Assembly: GCA_028554645.1 (NCBI GenBank) | Contig: JAQOOI010000055.1 | Coordinates: forward strand, 62,001-126,000 | Source: Omphalotus guepiniiformis | Lineage: Eukaryota; Basidiomycota; Agaricomycetes; Agaricales; Omphalotaceae | DNA length: 64,000 nt | Direction of reading: 5' to 3' | In this document: positions 32,352 to 44,400 of the stretch, piece after piece | Position numbering within the stretch: position 1 is the first letter of the stretch | Layout of the letters: every line of letters starts with the position of its first letter | The notes under the pieces: model-generated | The model's input: the letters and a program-made list of their open reading frames with translations, nothing else | The model's database searches: none | Told to the model about the DNA's origin: nothing | Program-made: the position numbers and the translations under genes

Positions 32352-34927
32352 ATGCAGTTGTCCCTGGCCCTTTCTTGTTTACTCGCCCTGGTAGCTACAC
32401 CTGCTGCATCTCAGCAGATATGGGATATTGTAGGTTTTCTATTGATCTTATGAATTATTAGGTCCAAGGTCTACTGACGACGATTCAAAACAGTGGCAGA
32501 CGACCTGGGATCGATCTAACCTTTTCACCTCGTTGGCACCTTCAACGCCCATCAACTTCGTCACGCCTAGTACCATTGGAAGTGCTGATATAGTTATTGA
32601 TGATACTTCGACGTTTCAATCTGTGTCAGGTTTCGGTGGTTCTCTCAGTATGTTCCAATGGCCCATACGTCCGCATATAGCCCCTAACACCGCTTTCGCA
32701 GCCGATTCTGCTGCTTTGACCTTGAACAATCTTAAGGTTCGACAGATAGATCGATTACAACTCACTCGATCTCACGCTTTCGGATTTAGTCGAGAAATTC
32801 TAATAATTACTGGGCGTTGTTGAATTACTTATTCTCGCCAACGGATGGGGCGAATGCGGCTGGATTGAATTACATCCGAGTTCCATTGGGCGCTTCCGAC
32901 TTTTCTGCCAACTGTACGTGTGCGAAACCTCAAATGAGCGTCGAAAGGCTAATTCTCCGCTTGTTTTAGTGTATAGTTTTGACGACTCTGATGGAGATAG
33001 CTCTTTCAGCAACTTTAACATCAATGCAGCACCTTCATATCTATTCTCAGTCTTAAAAGACATTCAATCTGTCAACAGCCGTGCGTAACTAACTCTCCTC
33101 TCTCAGCTCCCATGAGCACTAACTTTTGTTACAAGTCATCAAGGTCCACGTCCTGCCGTGGTCTCCTGTAAGCAGACTGCTATGGTATCTCTACAGTACG
33201 ATTGAGCTCGGTGTTCTTTCGTTAGCCTGGATGGATGAAGACGACTGGTACAATGGACGGCGGATCCCTGCAGCCTAGTTTTATCGGCAGCTGTGAGTAT
33301 TATTGAACAAGAGACGAGATAAGGACCTAATGACATCATAGACGCAAATTACCTCTTGAAGTGTTTGCAAGGCTTCAATAGCAATGGAATCCCACCCTAT
33401 GCGATCTCTATTCAGAACGAGCCACAGAACAGCGATTCTACATACCCGACATGCACTATCAGTGCTACAGTAGAAGCTCAGATTGGCACGGCGCTGAGAA
33501 ATCTGATGAATGCCAACGGTTTCTCTTATGTTAAACTAATCGGTGAGTCAATCAAGTTTTTTTTAGGCAGAGCGTGTCGATAGGTTTCAATAATGCAGGA
33601 TTTGATCATAACTGGGATGGAGCTGGTACCTATGCAATTCAACTAATGCAACAGGCTGGAGATTCTTTCGATGGTGTTGCCTTCCATTGCTATGGGGTAA
33701 GTATCAGGTCAAGATGCATGTTTTGTCACTCATATTGGGTAGGGATCGGTAACCGATCAAGATACTTTCCATGCACAGTATCCTACAAAAGAAGTGCGTG
33801 GTAACTTCGTGTCATTAAGACTGATATGCAAATCTTATGATCGCTTTTCAGATATATTTTACTGGTGAGCTCCTGGATTCACCAATGTGTCCATACATTC
33901 ATGTAGGCATGGACAGAATGTGCTGGAGCAATTGGTAGTGATTGGTGGAGTGATATCAAGGTTCGTCTTCTGTAGCTTGTCATTGAACGAGGTACTGATG
34001 GTTAATCTTTCAGTGGTACATGGACAATATGTATGTAACCCTCATGAACTCTCACTTTGACTCAGATTAATTTGGCACCCGGCTCCAGCTTCATCGGTAT
34101 GTCCCCAATTTGAGAAATAGTACCGCCATATCTGATTGAGACTTTCAGGTTCTATCACGCACAATTCCCACTCTGGTTTGATGTGGAACATCGCGCTCGA
34201 TGGGAACGGGAATCCCAAGCTTCCAGGTACAGATAGCTGTGGAGGTGCAGGCTGTCGTGCTATCGTTCAGGTCAACAGCGACGGAACCTACAGTGTCAAC
34301 CAAGAATGTGAGTTTCCGTTTTGAACGTTCGTGGCAATCTCAACTCATCCTCGGCATTCAGTCTACTCGATGGCTCAGGCATCGAAGGCTATTATTCCTA
34401 AAGATGTCGGCGGACCTTTCGGGCAACGCATTGGCGTTTCTGTAGGAGGTTCTATGAACTGGGGATTGATTGTTGGCGCGTACGTCACTGGACGAGTGAA
34501 TCCTAGTGACTGGTTGAGATATTCTATCGTCGTTTTGAACTGTGAGTCAATTCTCTTGCACAGATCTACTGGATTAGAACCTTGTACTGAACACACATAT
34601 CTCAGGGGCGGACAATAGCAATGTAAATTGGAATCCTCAACCCATACAGACGACAATTGAATTCCGAGGGATGCAGGTGTGTTCATATTGTTCTCGCTAA
34701 CTTTTCTAAAACTCATGGACGTGAAAGGCGATATACACCTTCCCTGTGGGCGTCACCACGCTGTGGTGGTATGGTATGTCCTACGACTTTCTTTTCCATC
34801 TGCGAAACATTCAATTTTCTGATGACCAGCTCCCAACGAGTCCTCTTTGAATGCAACCCAAGCCGAGTCGTACAAGATATACTCCGAAACCGAGGGCAAA
34901 CAACAGCCTTTGCGCTATTTCGGGTAG
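32352..34927 (+). CDS. GH30 family endo-beta-1,6-glucanase-like hydrolase, copy 2
   Basis: Near-identical paralogue of the gene at 27760, with the same intron positions and secretion signal. It keeps the family-typical S-V-S-G-F-G-G-S motif, the acid/base I-S-I-Q-N-E-P-Q, the nucleophile I-Y-F-T-E-C-A-G, and a normal TTTCAG acceptor before G-S-I-T-H-N-S-H-S-G-L-M-W-N (34142-34149). It therefore represents the ancestral state for both positions that changed in copy 1. The stop is TAG at 34925-34927, one codon earlier than in copy 1 because the penultimate codons differ. Expected role: secreted hydrolysis of beta-1,6-glucan. The transposon lies only about 180 bp downstream, in what would be its 3' flank, so its terminator region is interrupted relative to copy 1. 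Confidence 0.87.
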
Positions 34928-35102
34928 TGAACGTGGACAGATTTTTTCTTTTGGCATTGACAGGGTATCACGAACCTGGAATCCGTTTAGATCGCGTGGA
35001 TGAAGCTTATAATAAGTACTGCGCGCGCACATGATATGATGTATAATTAGGGATGGTTTAGGTTTGGTGCGACACGAAATTAGCACGACTTTTCAAGTTT
35101 CT

Positions 35103-35108
35103 CCTGTA
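35103..35108 (+). repeat. Target-site duplication, left (CCTGTA)
   Basis: CCTGTA directly abuts the left terminal repeat and is repeated directly after the right one (52934-52939). The uninserted paralogous site at 30543-30548 has CCTGTA once, with the same flanks on both sides. Confidence 0.93.
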
Positions 35109-35338
35109 TATGCTGTTCCAAATGGGAAAATATTACTCCCGCATACATTTGTTGACCCGCGCTCTTTTTCTCACCGCGCTCTTTTTTCGCATCCCCCGCG
35201 CACTTTTTTCTCGCATCCCCCGCGCACTTTTTTTTTTCCGCGCACGCACCTTTTCTTTTTCTCCACATACTTATTTTGTATTCAATTGATTTTAAACTGC
35301 AACTAATCTGATTTGGTCAAACTGCCAGTGATAGTGTG
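35109..35338 (+). repeat. Left terminal inverted repeat
   Basis: Matches the reverse complement of 52706-52933 almost base for base; similarity fades after 35338 but continues weakly to about 35348. It holds two direct copies of CGCATCCCCCGCGCAC followed by T-runs, plus a third partial copy, so the terminus itself has short subterminal repeats with strong strand asymmetry (C and T on this strand). Confidence 0.93.
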
Positions 35339-35581
35339 GTAGAAGATGTGCTGTACGGAAAAGACAGGCAAGGCACGGTGATTCTTAAGATAAAAGCTAG
35401 AATGAGAGTGTAGTGGTAGTAGATAAGCTGTGTCGTGATGAAAGGGGGAAAAGGAAGGTGAAAGTGGGTATTGAATTAAGGAGAGTAAGAGTAAGAGTGG
35501 ATATCATTCTGAGTGAGAAAGCAAACATTAAGATTGGGTATATTAGGAAGCAAGGAAGGAAGGAAGAAAGCAAGCAATGGA

Positions 35582-37489
35582 TTAGAGAATGAAATCATCG
35601 TCATCATTTGGATTGAGACCATCCAAGCGGTGATCTCGAACAAAACAGAACGAAGAGTCTTGAGAACTCTTAAGTAAAGGTTTAGATTCATCTTCAATAT
35701 CATACAATGACGATGACGATTTTCGTGGTAACTGCGCTCCGGGAGGTGTTCCAGGACCAAGAGGATATGAAAGTGATGTTTTTGAAGTACTCACGACGGG
35801 AGAAAGTTCGTCAGAAGTCTCTTTGACTGGAGCTTGGATCGCTTTATATGTTCTTCCTACAGCTAACAATCAGCATGATAGATACTACAAGAGACAATAG
35901 TGAGCATACCAGTGATGGCCAGTCTGCGCTTCTTCAACGGCTGAGGGCTATCCTCCAGTTCCTTTGAGTAGTCTTTATTCTCATCTTGGCCATGGCTACG
36001 TTTCCTGCTGCCGCCAGTAGCAAGCTGTGACCGCGTAATTCTAGCAGTTGGTAAAGCTATATTGGAAAGCAAAACTCTTTTTAGATTTAGTAAATGAAAA
36101 AATTAGTTGAATACCTGGCAAACATTTGATGTCAGAATCACTACTAGTCGTCAATACTTCTATAGGATCCTTTCTCGCTGACGTGGACAGCAATTAGCCT
36201 GAAGACTGTGGGAAATATTCATTGAGACACTTACCGCGCTGAGGCTTTTTACCCTTTCTATCCTTGAAGCTAATTCCTTTGGTTGGGCGAGATAAACGGG
36301 ATGGACGGGAAGGTTCCACTTTGGAACTGGAAGGTAATGCAACCAATGATTCACCAGACGATCCTAACTTCCAACTAGCCAAAGTAGAAGAATCGATGCG
36401 ATTCCTCATAACTAGGAATATACAACAGAATATCATTCATCTTTCATCAGCTACACAATCAAGGTAAACACATACCGATAATAATCATGCTCTCTCTCCA
36501 GCCCACACGAGATGGTCCTCGGTTACGAAAAAGCATTTGCCCGTCACAGGGGAAGACAGTGTCAGAAACAACTAGTCGACCACGCTCACGTGTTGCAATG
36601 AACGCTATAGGATCTTCACCTGTCAAGGTGCTATTTTGAAACGTTGGTGTGTTCTCAATATATTCCATTGGTTTTGGCAAAAGCTTCTTGAATGCTGCCA
36701 GTGTTTCATCGGCTGTCCATCCATGACTAATCTCAAATCCTTCTTTGGTATTGACGACAGCCAAACCATTTTTCTCTAGTTTTGTAATCTTGATAGATGA
36801 AAGAACTTTGGAAACTTTGTCGTTGGCTAAGCGGAGTACAATTTTTGACTCTGAGTCTGTTCCTTCATCTTCAGTATCTTCATCCTCGTCACTGTCATTG
36901 GCTTTGTCCAATGGCAACTCGGTCTGCAAAACATCAAGAATATCAACTGTTTAATTGAAGCTAAGCTAGATAAAGGACTTACCTCTATCAATCCCTCAGT
37001 CAAGACAACAATAATCATAACCTTAAATTTCTCAGCGTCCTAAAATTAGGGGTCAGAAAAACTATTTGCAAGAAGATAAATATTAAAGTATACCTCTGTT
37101 TTTCTTCCTGTCTTCTTTTGATTTGCTGAAACAGTGCGACCTCTAGTGAGGCCTTTGTTGGTTTCCTTTCGAGCAGAAGCAATAGCAACACTAGAGCTGG
37201 ATATGCCAGAAGCATTGGCAGCCTTCAAAAGTCTGTCGACCAGTCGGGTTCCAGACTTCTTCGCTTCAGTAGAATATTTTCGAACTGTTTTCAGTATTGG
37301 TGAAGATATTACTCCTTCATTGCTGCTGTCATCTCCAGACTCGTTAGCATATTCAGTGTCAGCAGCATCTGAAGTGTCTTCTTGTGTGCCACTCGCAAAC
37401 AGTGGAGACTCGCAACTATCTTCTTCTTAAATAGATTAGAAAGCATAATTATTTGAGAAGACAAGCCAACTACCTGAGTCAGAATGCAT
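35582..37489 (-). CDS. Acidic, probably nuclear protein of the transposon
   Basis: A multi-exon gene read leftward from ATG at 37489 (M-H-S-D-S, first exon 37474-37489) to TAA at 35582. The N-terminal part is acidic and Ser-rich (E-E-D-S-C-E-S-P-L-F-A, A-N-E-S-G-D-D-S-S-N-E-G) then basic. The middle has an acidic run (D-E-D-E-D-T-E-D-E-G) before a small folded region containing I-S-H-G-W-T-A-D-E-T-L-A-A-F-K-K-L-L-P-K-P and D-P-I-A-F-I-A-T-R-E-R-G-R-L. The C-terminal part has nuclear-localisation-like clusters (G-S-R-K-R-S-H, L-K-K-R-R-L) and ends N-D-D-D-D-F-I-L. I do not recognise its function. It resembles unnamed proteins that recur in Agaricomycete genomes. Its place next to the integrase, transcribed the same way, suggests a transposition accessory or a DNA-binding partner. 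Exon limits are approximate. Confidence 0.6.
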
Positions 37490-37640
37490 GAAAAGTAGAT
37501 GATGGTGATGGGTATAAAAAGTAGTGAAAAAGAGAGATTGAACAATTCAACTTAAGCTTGCTAATTATGTACGTCAAATATATAAATGGTCACACTTATC
37601 AAAACTCCTCTAATTCTGCATTTCAAAGCTGTATTTATTA

Positions 37641-39630
37641 CTACGACTCCAAGTTCTGAAGACATTGCATAAGATGTAAAGCTTGTACCCATAATTCTGC
37701 TCTTGGACGCCATATTTCATCAGGTAAGGATATGCGGAGCTCCTTTCGAGAATGGCGTCCTGAACGAATAAGCTCAAAAGAAGGATAACCCTCATCACCC
37801 CATTCCTCTCTACATATACCATATCCCAATGGAATCTCATTACGCTTGTTCATTATTGATAACGCCTCTTTGAATGTATCAATAGACTGATTATCTGAAA
37901 AAGGATTAGAGTGATCGGGCGTGTTGACTGCTTCAAGATGGATGTTGTGATCATGATCAGCTGCAATATCATCTTCAATGAAGATTGCTTCCGAGTCATC
38001 ATCATCATCATCATCACCATGTCCAGCACCTGTTTGACCTGGATGTCGAGTAATAGGAACTCCATGAACTCCATAGTACTTGTCGATAATATCAGGATGA
38101 AGTCCTTCACAATCATCAATGTAAATTCCATGTTCTAAACGGCCCAAAAAATATAGGTCCTAGAGCAAGATTAGATTTAAATTATAACTTAAAGAGATAA
38201 GACTCACATTTGGGCTCATATTCTTTCCAAGTCCAGATATTGGATGAGCGTTCCAATTTTGTTGAAAAGCTATGCAGTCTTGATTAATACTGTCAAGAAA
38301 CAAAAGATGAAGCAGCCAAAGATGATGAGGGTTTTTGCGGTCTAGATAGTGTAATCGTTCCAATCGGAAGAAAAAGGCTCTCCATGCACGTGCACAATAT
38401 GAGCCAACTTCAACCCATAACCTCTCTATGCGGGTATTGTGGGTAGAAGATCCCCACATAAAGCTTCCTCTGTTTAACCCCCTTCGCATAATCATGAGTA
38501 CTGAGACATCGCGGTTTTCCCTTCCGCGATCTCCCCTGACTCTTGATGGCCATCCAAATTCATGAACAGCAGATAAAAACATGTCGAGTACTGTTGAGGC
38601 ACGGTTATTAGTGCTGGCCTGAAGGCCTGTAACCTACTCAGAATTAGATATAACTGTTTTGAATAGTGAATAGTAACGTACTGTTCGAGAATAACCATCA
38701 ATACAACCATGTATAACAATTCCCCATAAAATAAGCTTATGATGACCATCGATGTGCCATAAAGCATTTGGACGAGAAACAAAATAAGCTCTGCGACTTT
38801 TTCTTTGACGACAACGTTGTCTAAGAGCTTGTCTGAGGCGATCAACACGCCTAATAGAGTGTATCACTCTATGTCTCTGAATACGCAGCCCATGCTGACG
38901 TAGATAGCCAATAAGATATCGGATCCCTACTTCAGGCCTCTTTCGACGAAACCGCCTAATCAAGATATCAAGATCATGATCTAAAATATCTGTAAAGCCA
39001 CGCTTTAGACCATATTTCTTCAAGTTCCATCGTAGTGTCTTGGATGAGAGATGCAAATGTTTTGCCAGTTTCTCCAATGTTATATGATATCTTGGATTTA
39101 TAGCCTCTTGCAAAAAGGCTCGGTTGATTTTCTTCCGAGGCCGCCCTGGTCTACCTGTTCTTTCCACAGTTACAGGTCTTATGAATGTAACATTGTGACT
39201 CTCTCTATAAAATGTTAGTTACTAGGATGCCAGGAGGATAATATACTGCTTACCCCTGTGTCGCAGTAACTTCAGCTTCTGTAAGTTGAACAAACAAAGC
39301 CCAAAATTCATTGGCAATTTCATTCAACCATTCAAAAGGAATTTCTTCTGCTTCCATACAATCCTCTAAATCAAGGATTAGTGGGATTGCCTCTTCAGCA
39401 ATCACTGTTTGATGAAATCGAATGCGATGCAAGTCAATATCCTGTAGATTGAGAGTACCATAGGCATTCTGATAGACATTGCATAAAATCTGAAAAGCAT
39501 GATGCAGAGCTGGAGACCATGGATTTTGTTTTGATGGAAGAGTAGGTAAAGGCATTTTAGAGTAGGTGATATGAGCCTGCAAGCTGCAAGCTGTATTTAC
39601 TGCGCCTGGTAAGCTAAGAGACACAGCCAC
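37641..39630 (-). CDS. rve-like DDE integrase of the transposon
   Basis: The likely transposase, in about four exons read leftward. An N-terminal helical region (39250-39630) is followed by a helix-turn-helix part (G-R-P-G-R-P-R-K-K, L-H-L-S-S-K-T-L-R-W-N-L-K-K-Y-G-L) and an integrase core with the full triad: Asp in L-W-H-I-D-G-H-H-K-L (about 38750), Asp in R-V-R-G-D-R-G-R-E-N (about 38530) and Glu in N-T-R-I-E-R-L-W (about 38425). A C-terminal domain (37641-38147) contains an Asp run and ends R-P-R-A-E-L-W-V-Q-A-L. The exon joints, for example GGT TAT TCT CGA ACA to GTT ACA GGC, are GT-AG and in phase. The family is the rve-type core found in many Agaricomycetes and in fish and cnidarian genomes. 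All catalytic residues are present, so the element may still be mobile. The start may be 39630 or the internal Met at 39555. Confidence 0.85.
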
Positions 39631-39709
39631 AACTCAATACGCCTGATTTTCCAGGTCCTGAAGTTTCTCCTGGCTTTAAACAGCAACATTGTCCTCAGAT
39701 ATCTATAAC

Positions 39710-40775
39710 ATGTCTCAGTCATCACTAGCTTTACTATCCTCTCATGCAAATGACTCAAGTGAAGCAATACCACATCGTCGCTATGGAAAATATCTTATTA
39801 ATGAGAAGCATTGGTGCGAAGATGGACCCTTGGTTTTTCTTGTAAGAAATATCTATCATGAATCTAGATACTTTCTGAAATTTGTTTATAGTTTGAAGAT
39901 ACACTCTTGAAGATATATCCAGATCTCTTGACTGAGACTTCTGAAGGCTTTGCACAGATACTTGGTATACGTTCTATAATTGCAAGTCAAGATTCCAATC
40001 TGGGTACCATGGATAATCCCATTTGTATTCCTGGTATCACAAAGATTGAAATTGAAGATTTTTTAGATTGGCGAAAGAAATGGTATGTCTCAAAACTCAG
40101 AATTTCAAGTTGCTTTGTCTAATAAATCATATTTAGTTCCTGGTCAACGGAACCTATGCCAGAATCTAAACTATACAATATCCTAAAGGTTTCAAGCAAG
40201 TGGATATATGTCCACCAGGTGTTGAGTATGCTATGTATGGCTACGAACGGCTTGGAATTTCACCCTCCCGTCGGCTGGAGCTTGCTCAAGAATTTGGCTT
40301 GACACCTTGGGTGGCACCTGCAATTAACGAGTTATTCAAATCTCCTGTCACTTCCTTTACTCCAGAAGAAGAAAAACAAATTGGAGATCGAGCATTCAAA
40401 CTAATGGCGAAAGCACAGCTTCTGATTGAGATGGCTCGGCGCCGCAAAGGTGGTGTGCCTCCAGATCTTCAAGAGGGCCATCCAGACTGTGTATATTCAG
40501 GTCAACGGCATGTTCAATCACGATGTGCTCAAGCCTGGGATGAGAATTGGTGGAGATATTTTGGACGCGAGCTTCTTCATCCCAAAGTTCCTTTAGCATT
40601 TTCTGCAGCTGAAGAGTTTCTTGGGAAGCAGGAGTTCCCTGGGGTATCACCTTCTTGCAAAGCAAAGGGAATTCAACTGGTCACAGGGACTCTTTCAGGC
40701 TTTGAACAGCGCTATCTAGATCGTATCATATTAGATATTTGTAACCATCTTCCTATGAGCCAATTCTCTGGATAA
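39710..40775 (+). CDS. BTB/POZ-like protein of the transposon
   Basis: Three or four exons: 39710 to about 39841, about 39893-40082, about 40138-40218, about 40222-40775, ending TAA. The second exon begins F-E-D-T-L-L-K-I-Y-P-D-L-L, and later P-I-C-I-P-G-I-T-K-I-E-I-E-D-F-L-D-W matches the BTB pattern of a strand, a helix and the F-x-x-F-L-x-x-[IL] segment. The C-terminal part L-G-I-S-P-S-R-R-L-E-L-A-Q-E-F-G-L-T-P-W-V-A-P-A fits the BACK-like tail usual in Agaricomycete BTB proteins (W-V-x-P-A-x-x-E-L, then an acidic E-E-x-x-x-I-G). The role of such proteins is unknown; many are adaptors for cullin-3 ubiquitin ligases. Whether it belongs to the element's own gene set or was captured is open. 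The assignment is by motif shape, not by strong identity. Confidence 0.55.
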
Positions 40776-41422
40776 TTTCTTCATTGTATACTTTATATAC
40801 TTTATAAGCAGAAAACAATATACCTTCATTACTACCACATACACTAAATATAGTATAGATGTTTTCTTTTTTTTTCTGCAAAGCTTTGACTTTCGTCAAC
40901 AATGATAATCACTGGTGTTTGCATTGATGACTCAAGATCACCTGATACTTGCATGACATGTGCATGCATGATTGTCACGTTGTGTTGTGTTGTGTCGCGG
41001 TCAGAATCAACAAAGTCATGCTAGAAGTCACCACAGCTGTCAACAACTCTGAAGTATTTAAGGTGAAGAACTTTCTTCTTTATCTCCTTGTTCCGTACGA
41101 CTATCGCCCGTTGGGTCTTAGAATGGGGGAAACCTCTATACGACGGTCTATCTCGTCCTCTGCTCCTTACCGTTACACAATTCCTTACCGTTACACAATT
41201 CCTATGCATGACCTTACTGTTGTTACTGAAGGTGAGAGTCAGCAAAGATGAAAAGACAGATGTAGTCACGGCGGTTGATCACGGTGCGTCTTCTCGACCT
41301 CTGGGGTACGTTAAGCTACTTACACTCTTGAATAGGTTTGGATATCATGTTGCAACGGAAAGCTCGCAATGCTGTGAGGCATGATTCTTAAGGTGCGGTG
41401 ATGCTGACTGCTCAATAGAGCA
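40776..41422. promoter_or_regulatory. Upstream region of the transposon-borne IRE1
   Basis: No gene is seen. An 18-bp unit CCTTACCGTTACACAATT is repeated in tandem at about 41165-41200, about 220 bp before the IRE1 ATG. Somewhere in this interval the AT-rich element sequence gives way to the more GC-rich, host-like IRE1 sequence; the junction cannot be fixed by eye. Confidence 0.4.
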
Positions 41423-44400
41423 ATGACACCGTCGAACATACATTTCAACTTCATCTTCCTGTTGTCGCTCGTGCTCGTCTGCATCGCGGACATCGTCTCT
41501 ACCTATCGTCATAATAGTGACCATCTTCAGCGCCATGACCTTGCTATAACTCCAAGGTTCTCTAGGCGAAGTCTGCCATCTTTGGGAACCGCTGGCACAC
41601 AACAGAGCAGTTCGGAGGCGTTTGATGACCCTCTAGGCGACTCGGAACTACTGGATGTTGTTTTAGTGGCTTCTGTGGATGGAAAATTCCATGCACTCAA
41701 CCGGACTTCTGGACAGGTGTTGTGGTCCATGCCATCCTTTGCGCCAGGTCAAAACCAAAACAGGATGTTTGAATACGGAAATATGACCTCGTTATATCCT
41801 TCAACACTAGCTCCTCTCGTACGGACGGTACATCCTGAACATGAACACGACGAGAACATATATCTGGACAGCGACACCGTTCATCCAGACGATGAGATAT
41901 ATATAATTGAACCCCAGTCTGGGGTGATCTATATCCTACCGTCTCATCCCTCTTCATCCCAAAATCCTCCCCTTCGTCGCTTCCCTTTTACCATGACAGA
42001 GCTCGTGGACATGTCACCCTTTTCCTTTGCCGACCCAGATGGACACTCACGGCACTTCGTGGGGCGAAAGGAGACCAGCTTATTGGTAGTGGAGCTGGAG
42101 ACGGGAAAGGTCAAAGCCAGTGTAGGAGGCGAGTGTCCTTGGGATCCGTATGCATTCCAGGATTTTCAGGAAGATCACGAGAACGGAGAGGACTACGAAT
42201 TAGATCTTGACGCATTGGAACACAGAGGGCAGTATCTGTATTCCAAAATCAAAGAAACGGCTTTCTCTCCTTTCTCTAGGCAGAAAACAAGCACCTCCTC
42301 CTGGTCCAGTAGAGTCCCGAGCACTCAAGTATTACTCCTCCAGTTTTGGCTGGCGCAATTCCCATAGTCGGTACCACTCTCGTCCCCCTTCCGAAGACTC
42401 AGAGGACGACAGCGAGTCTAGTTTTAGTCCCCTTTCCTCCGCCACCTCAGTTGATGATACTCCTTCTTCCGCTTTGCGACCAACACCTAGACCTAGACTT
42501 CACGTTGCTCAATCACTAGCCTCTAACACACGTGCTCGTAGTATCCTTTCTGATCCTCTAGAGTCAACTGGCAACAACCCACATGCGCTTGCTCTTGCAG
42601 CCTCCCGTTTGCGCGCCCCAATTCTCCGTGTTTTTGTCCCCTGCACAGAAATGGGCCTGACACGTAGGAACAGAGGCGAGGGCTCACCGGCACTAGAAAG
42701 TTGCAAAGACGAGCTCATCAAAGCTGGTCTGTGGGAGCATCTTAGCGTTGGTGACGTTGTGTGTAACCTAGGCTTTGTCCCTCCGCTTCCAAGTCAGAGA
42801 GAGCGCACGCCTTCGCCTCGCAGTCTACGTTCGCGATCATCCACTCAATCTCAGTCATCTCAGTCACCTCCAGGCGCCACTTGGCTCTTATTCACTGGTG
42901 AACGCCTTGTGCCGTACTGCCCATCAAACTTCTCTCCTTCTCTCGCACTGCTACCCCTAGACAACCCACTTACACTCCCAGGTCCTCAATATTTCGATCA
43001 CCTTTTTGTTGAGCCTGCAAACTATCCTGTGGTGCAAGGACAGAGGCCTACACAAACCGGCCCGAACATTCGTCTTGTCATTCCCTATATCCCGTACGTC
43101 ATTCCGATCCATGCTCTACGGCGCACGCCAGAGATGACCCTTATGGAAATGCCATTGCGGGTGCCGTCACCTCATACTCCTGGCGGGTTTGCTGTGGTGA
43201 GAAAGTGGGTTTGGGTGACCAGAGTTCACGTTCGAAGGGATGATATTCCGTTAAGTTTCTTATCCGACGCTTGTGCAGGTGAAGGTGGAGAACATTCGGG
43301 GTTGGGTATTGGTTGGGAAGGCGAGTGGATTCTTGAAGGGGATGGGACTAAGGAAGGGCGGGAGCTGCTTTTGGCGTGCTTGGACAAGAGTAGTGGTAAG
43401 AGGACAGAATGGGAGGTGGTCAGGGAAAGGATGAAGCCTGGCAGAGTTTGGTTAAGGTAGGCTGCATTCATTTATCTGCTTCTTCCTCGTTTCTCTTATC
43501 TGTGTCTCCAAACTTCTTTCATATAACCTAGAATGATTTGCTAATCAACCATCTCGACATTCCTCGTTTTCAGGTTGATTAACTCCTCACTCCCCGCACT
43601 CAAGGCGCCTGTCTGTCAACCAATTAACAGTGTTGAAGATACGGACACTATGTACACGGATAATCCTCCTGTACCACCACCGAAACCCGACGTGGAGGCG
43701 ATGTCTGCGATTCCTGCGCCAGTAGCTCCTCCTGCAACACCTACTGCGTTTTCCCTTAGATTATCACATTTCAATTCATACTCGACCGCCGTCTCGTACC
43801 ACAGCCAAGTCACGCCGTATACATGCTCCCCCGGTTCAGAACCTTTCCTTTTCGACCTATGGGCCCAACAATCAAGACGCCGTTCTACAAGCTTCCTACA
43901 CGCGTACTAAGGACAATGCTTATGTCCAAAGTCTGCCAACCGGCGAATTAATGGCTTTCCGCGCTCGGGACACGAACATAGGAAGTCCCAAGATTAATGC
44001 TAATGATATGCCTGTGTTATGGTTTCAGGAGTTTTCTAATCCGATGTGAGTCGCTATTCAATATCGATCTCCGACCGTGCTTGTTTTCATTTTCATGTTT
44101 TATTTCGACAACTTCAGCTGACACACATATCTAGAGTTGCCACCTTCGACGTCCTTCGACGTCCTCCAGCGCCATCTGCACGCCTATATGGCGAAGATGG
44201 ACTACACACATTTGTTCTTCTTCAGCCACAACCTTCTTTGTCAGACTTCCATCCCTCCTTGTCCCTTCAGAGTCCCCGGTCTCTCTTACCCAACGTCGAC
44301 TCCGCTTATGTCGGCATAGTTGAGGAGACGGGCAGCCTTTTCGCTATGAGCCCAAAGAGGTTCCCTTTTGTTGCATTTGGAGGTTTTGGACATACTGGCC

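Noticed and set aside
37979..38020. Simple ATC/GAT triplet repeat as a separate repeat feature
   Set aside because: It encodes the Asp run within the integrase C-terminal exon and needs no separate explanation.
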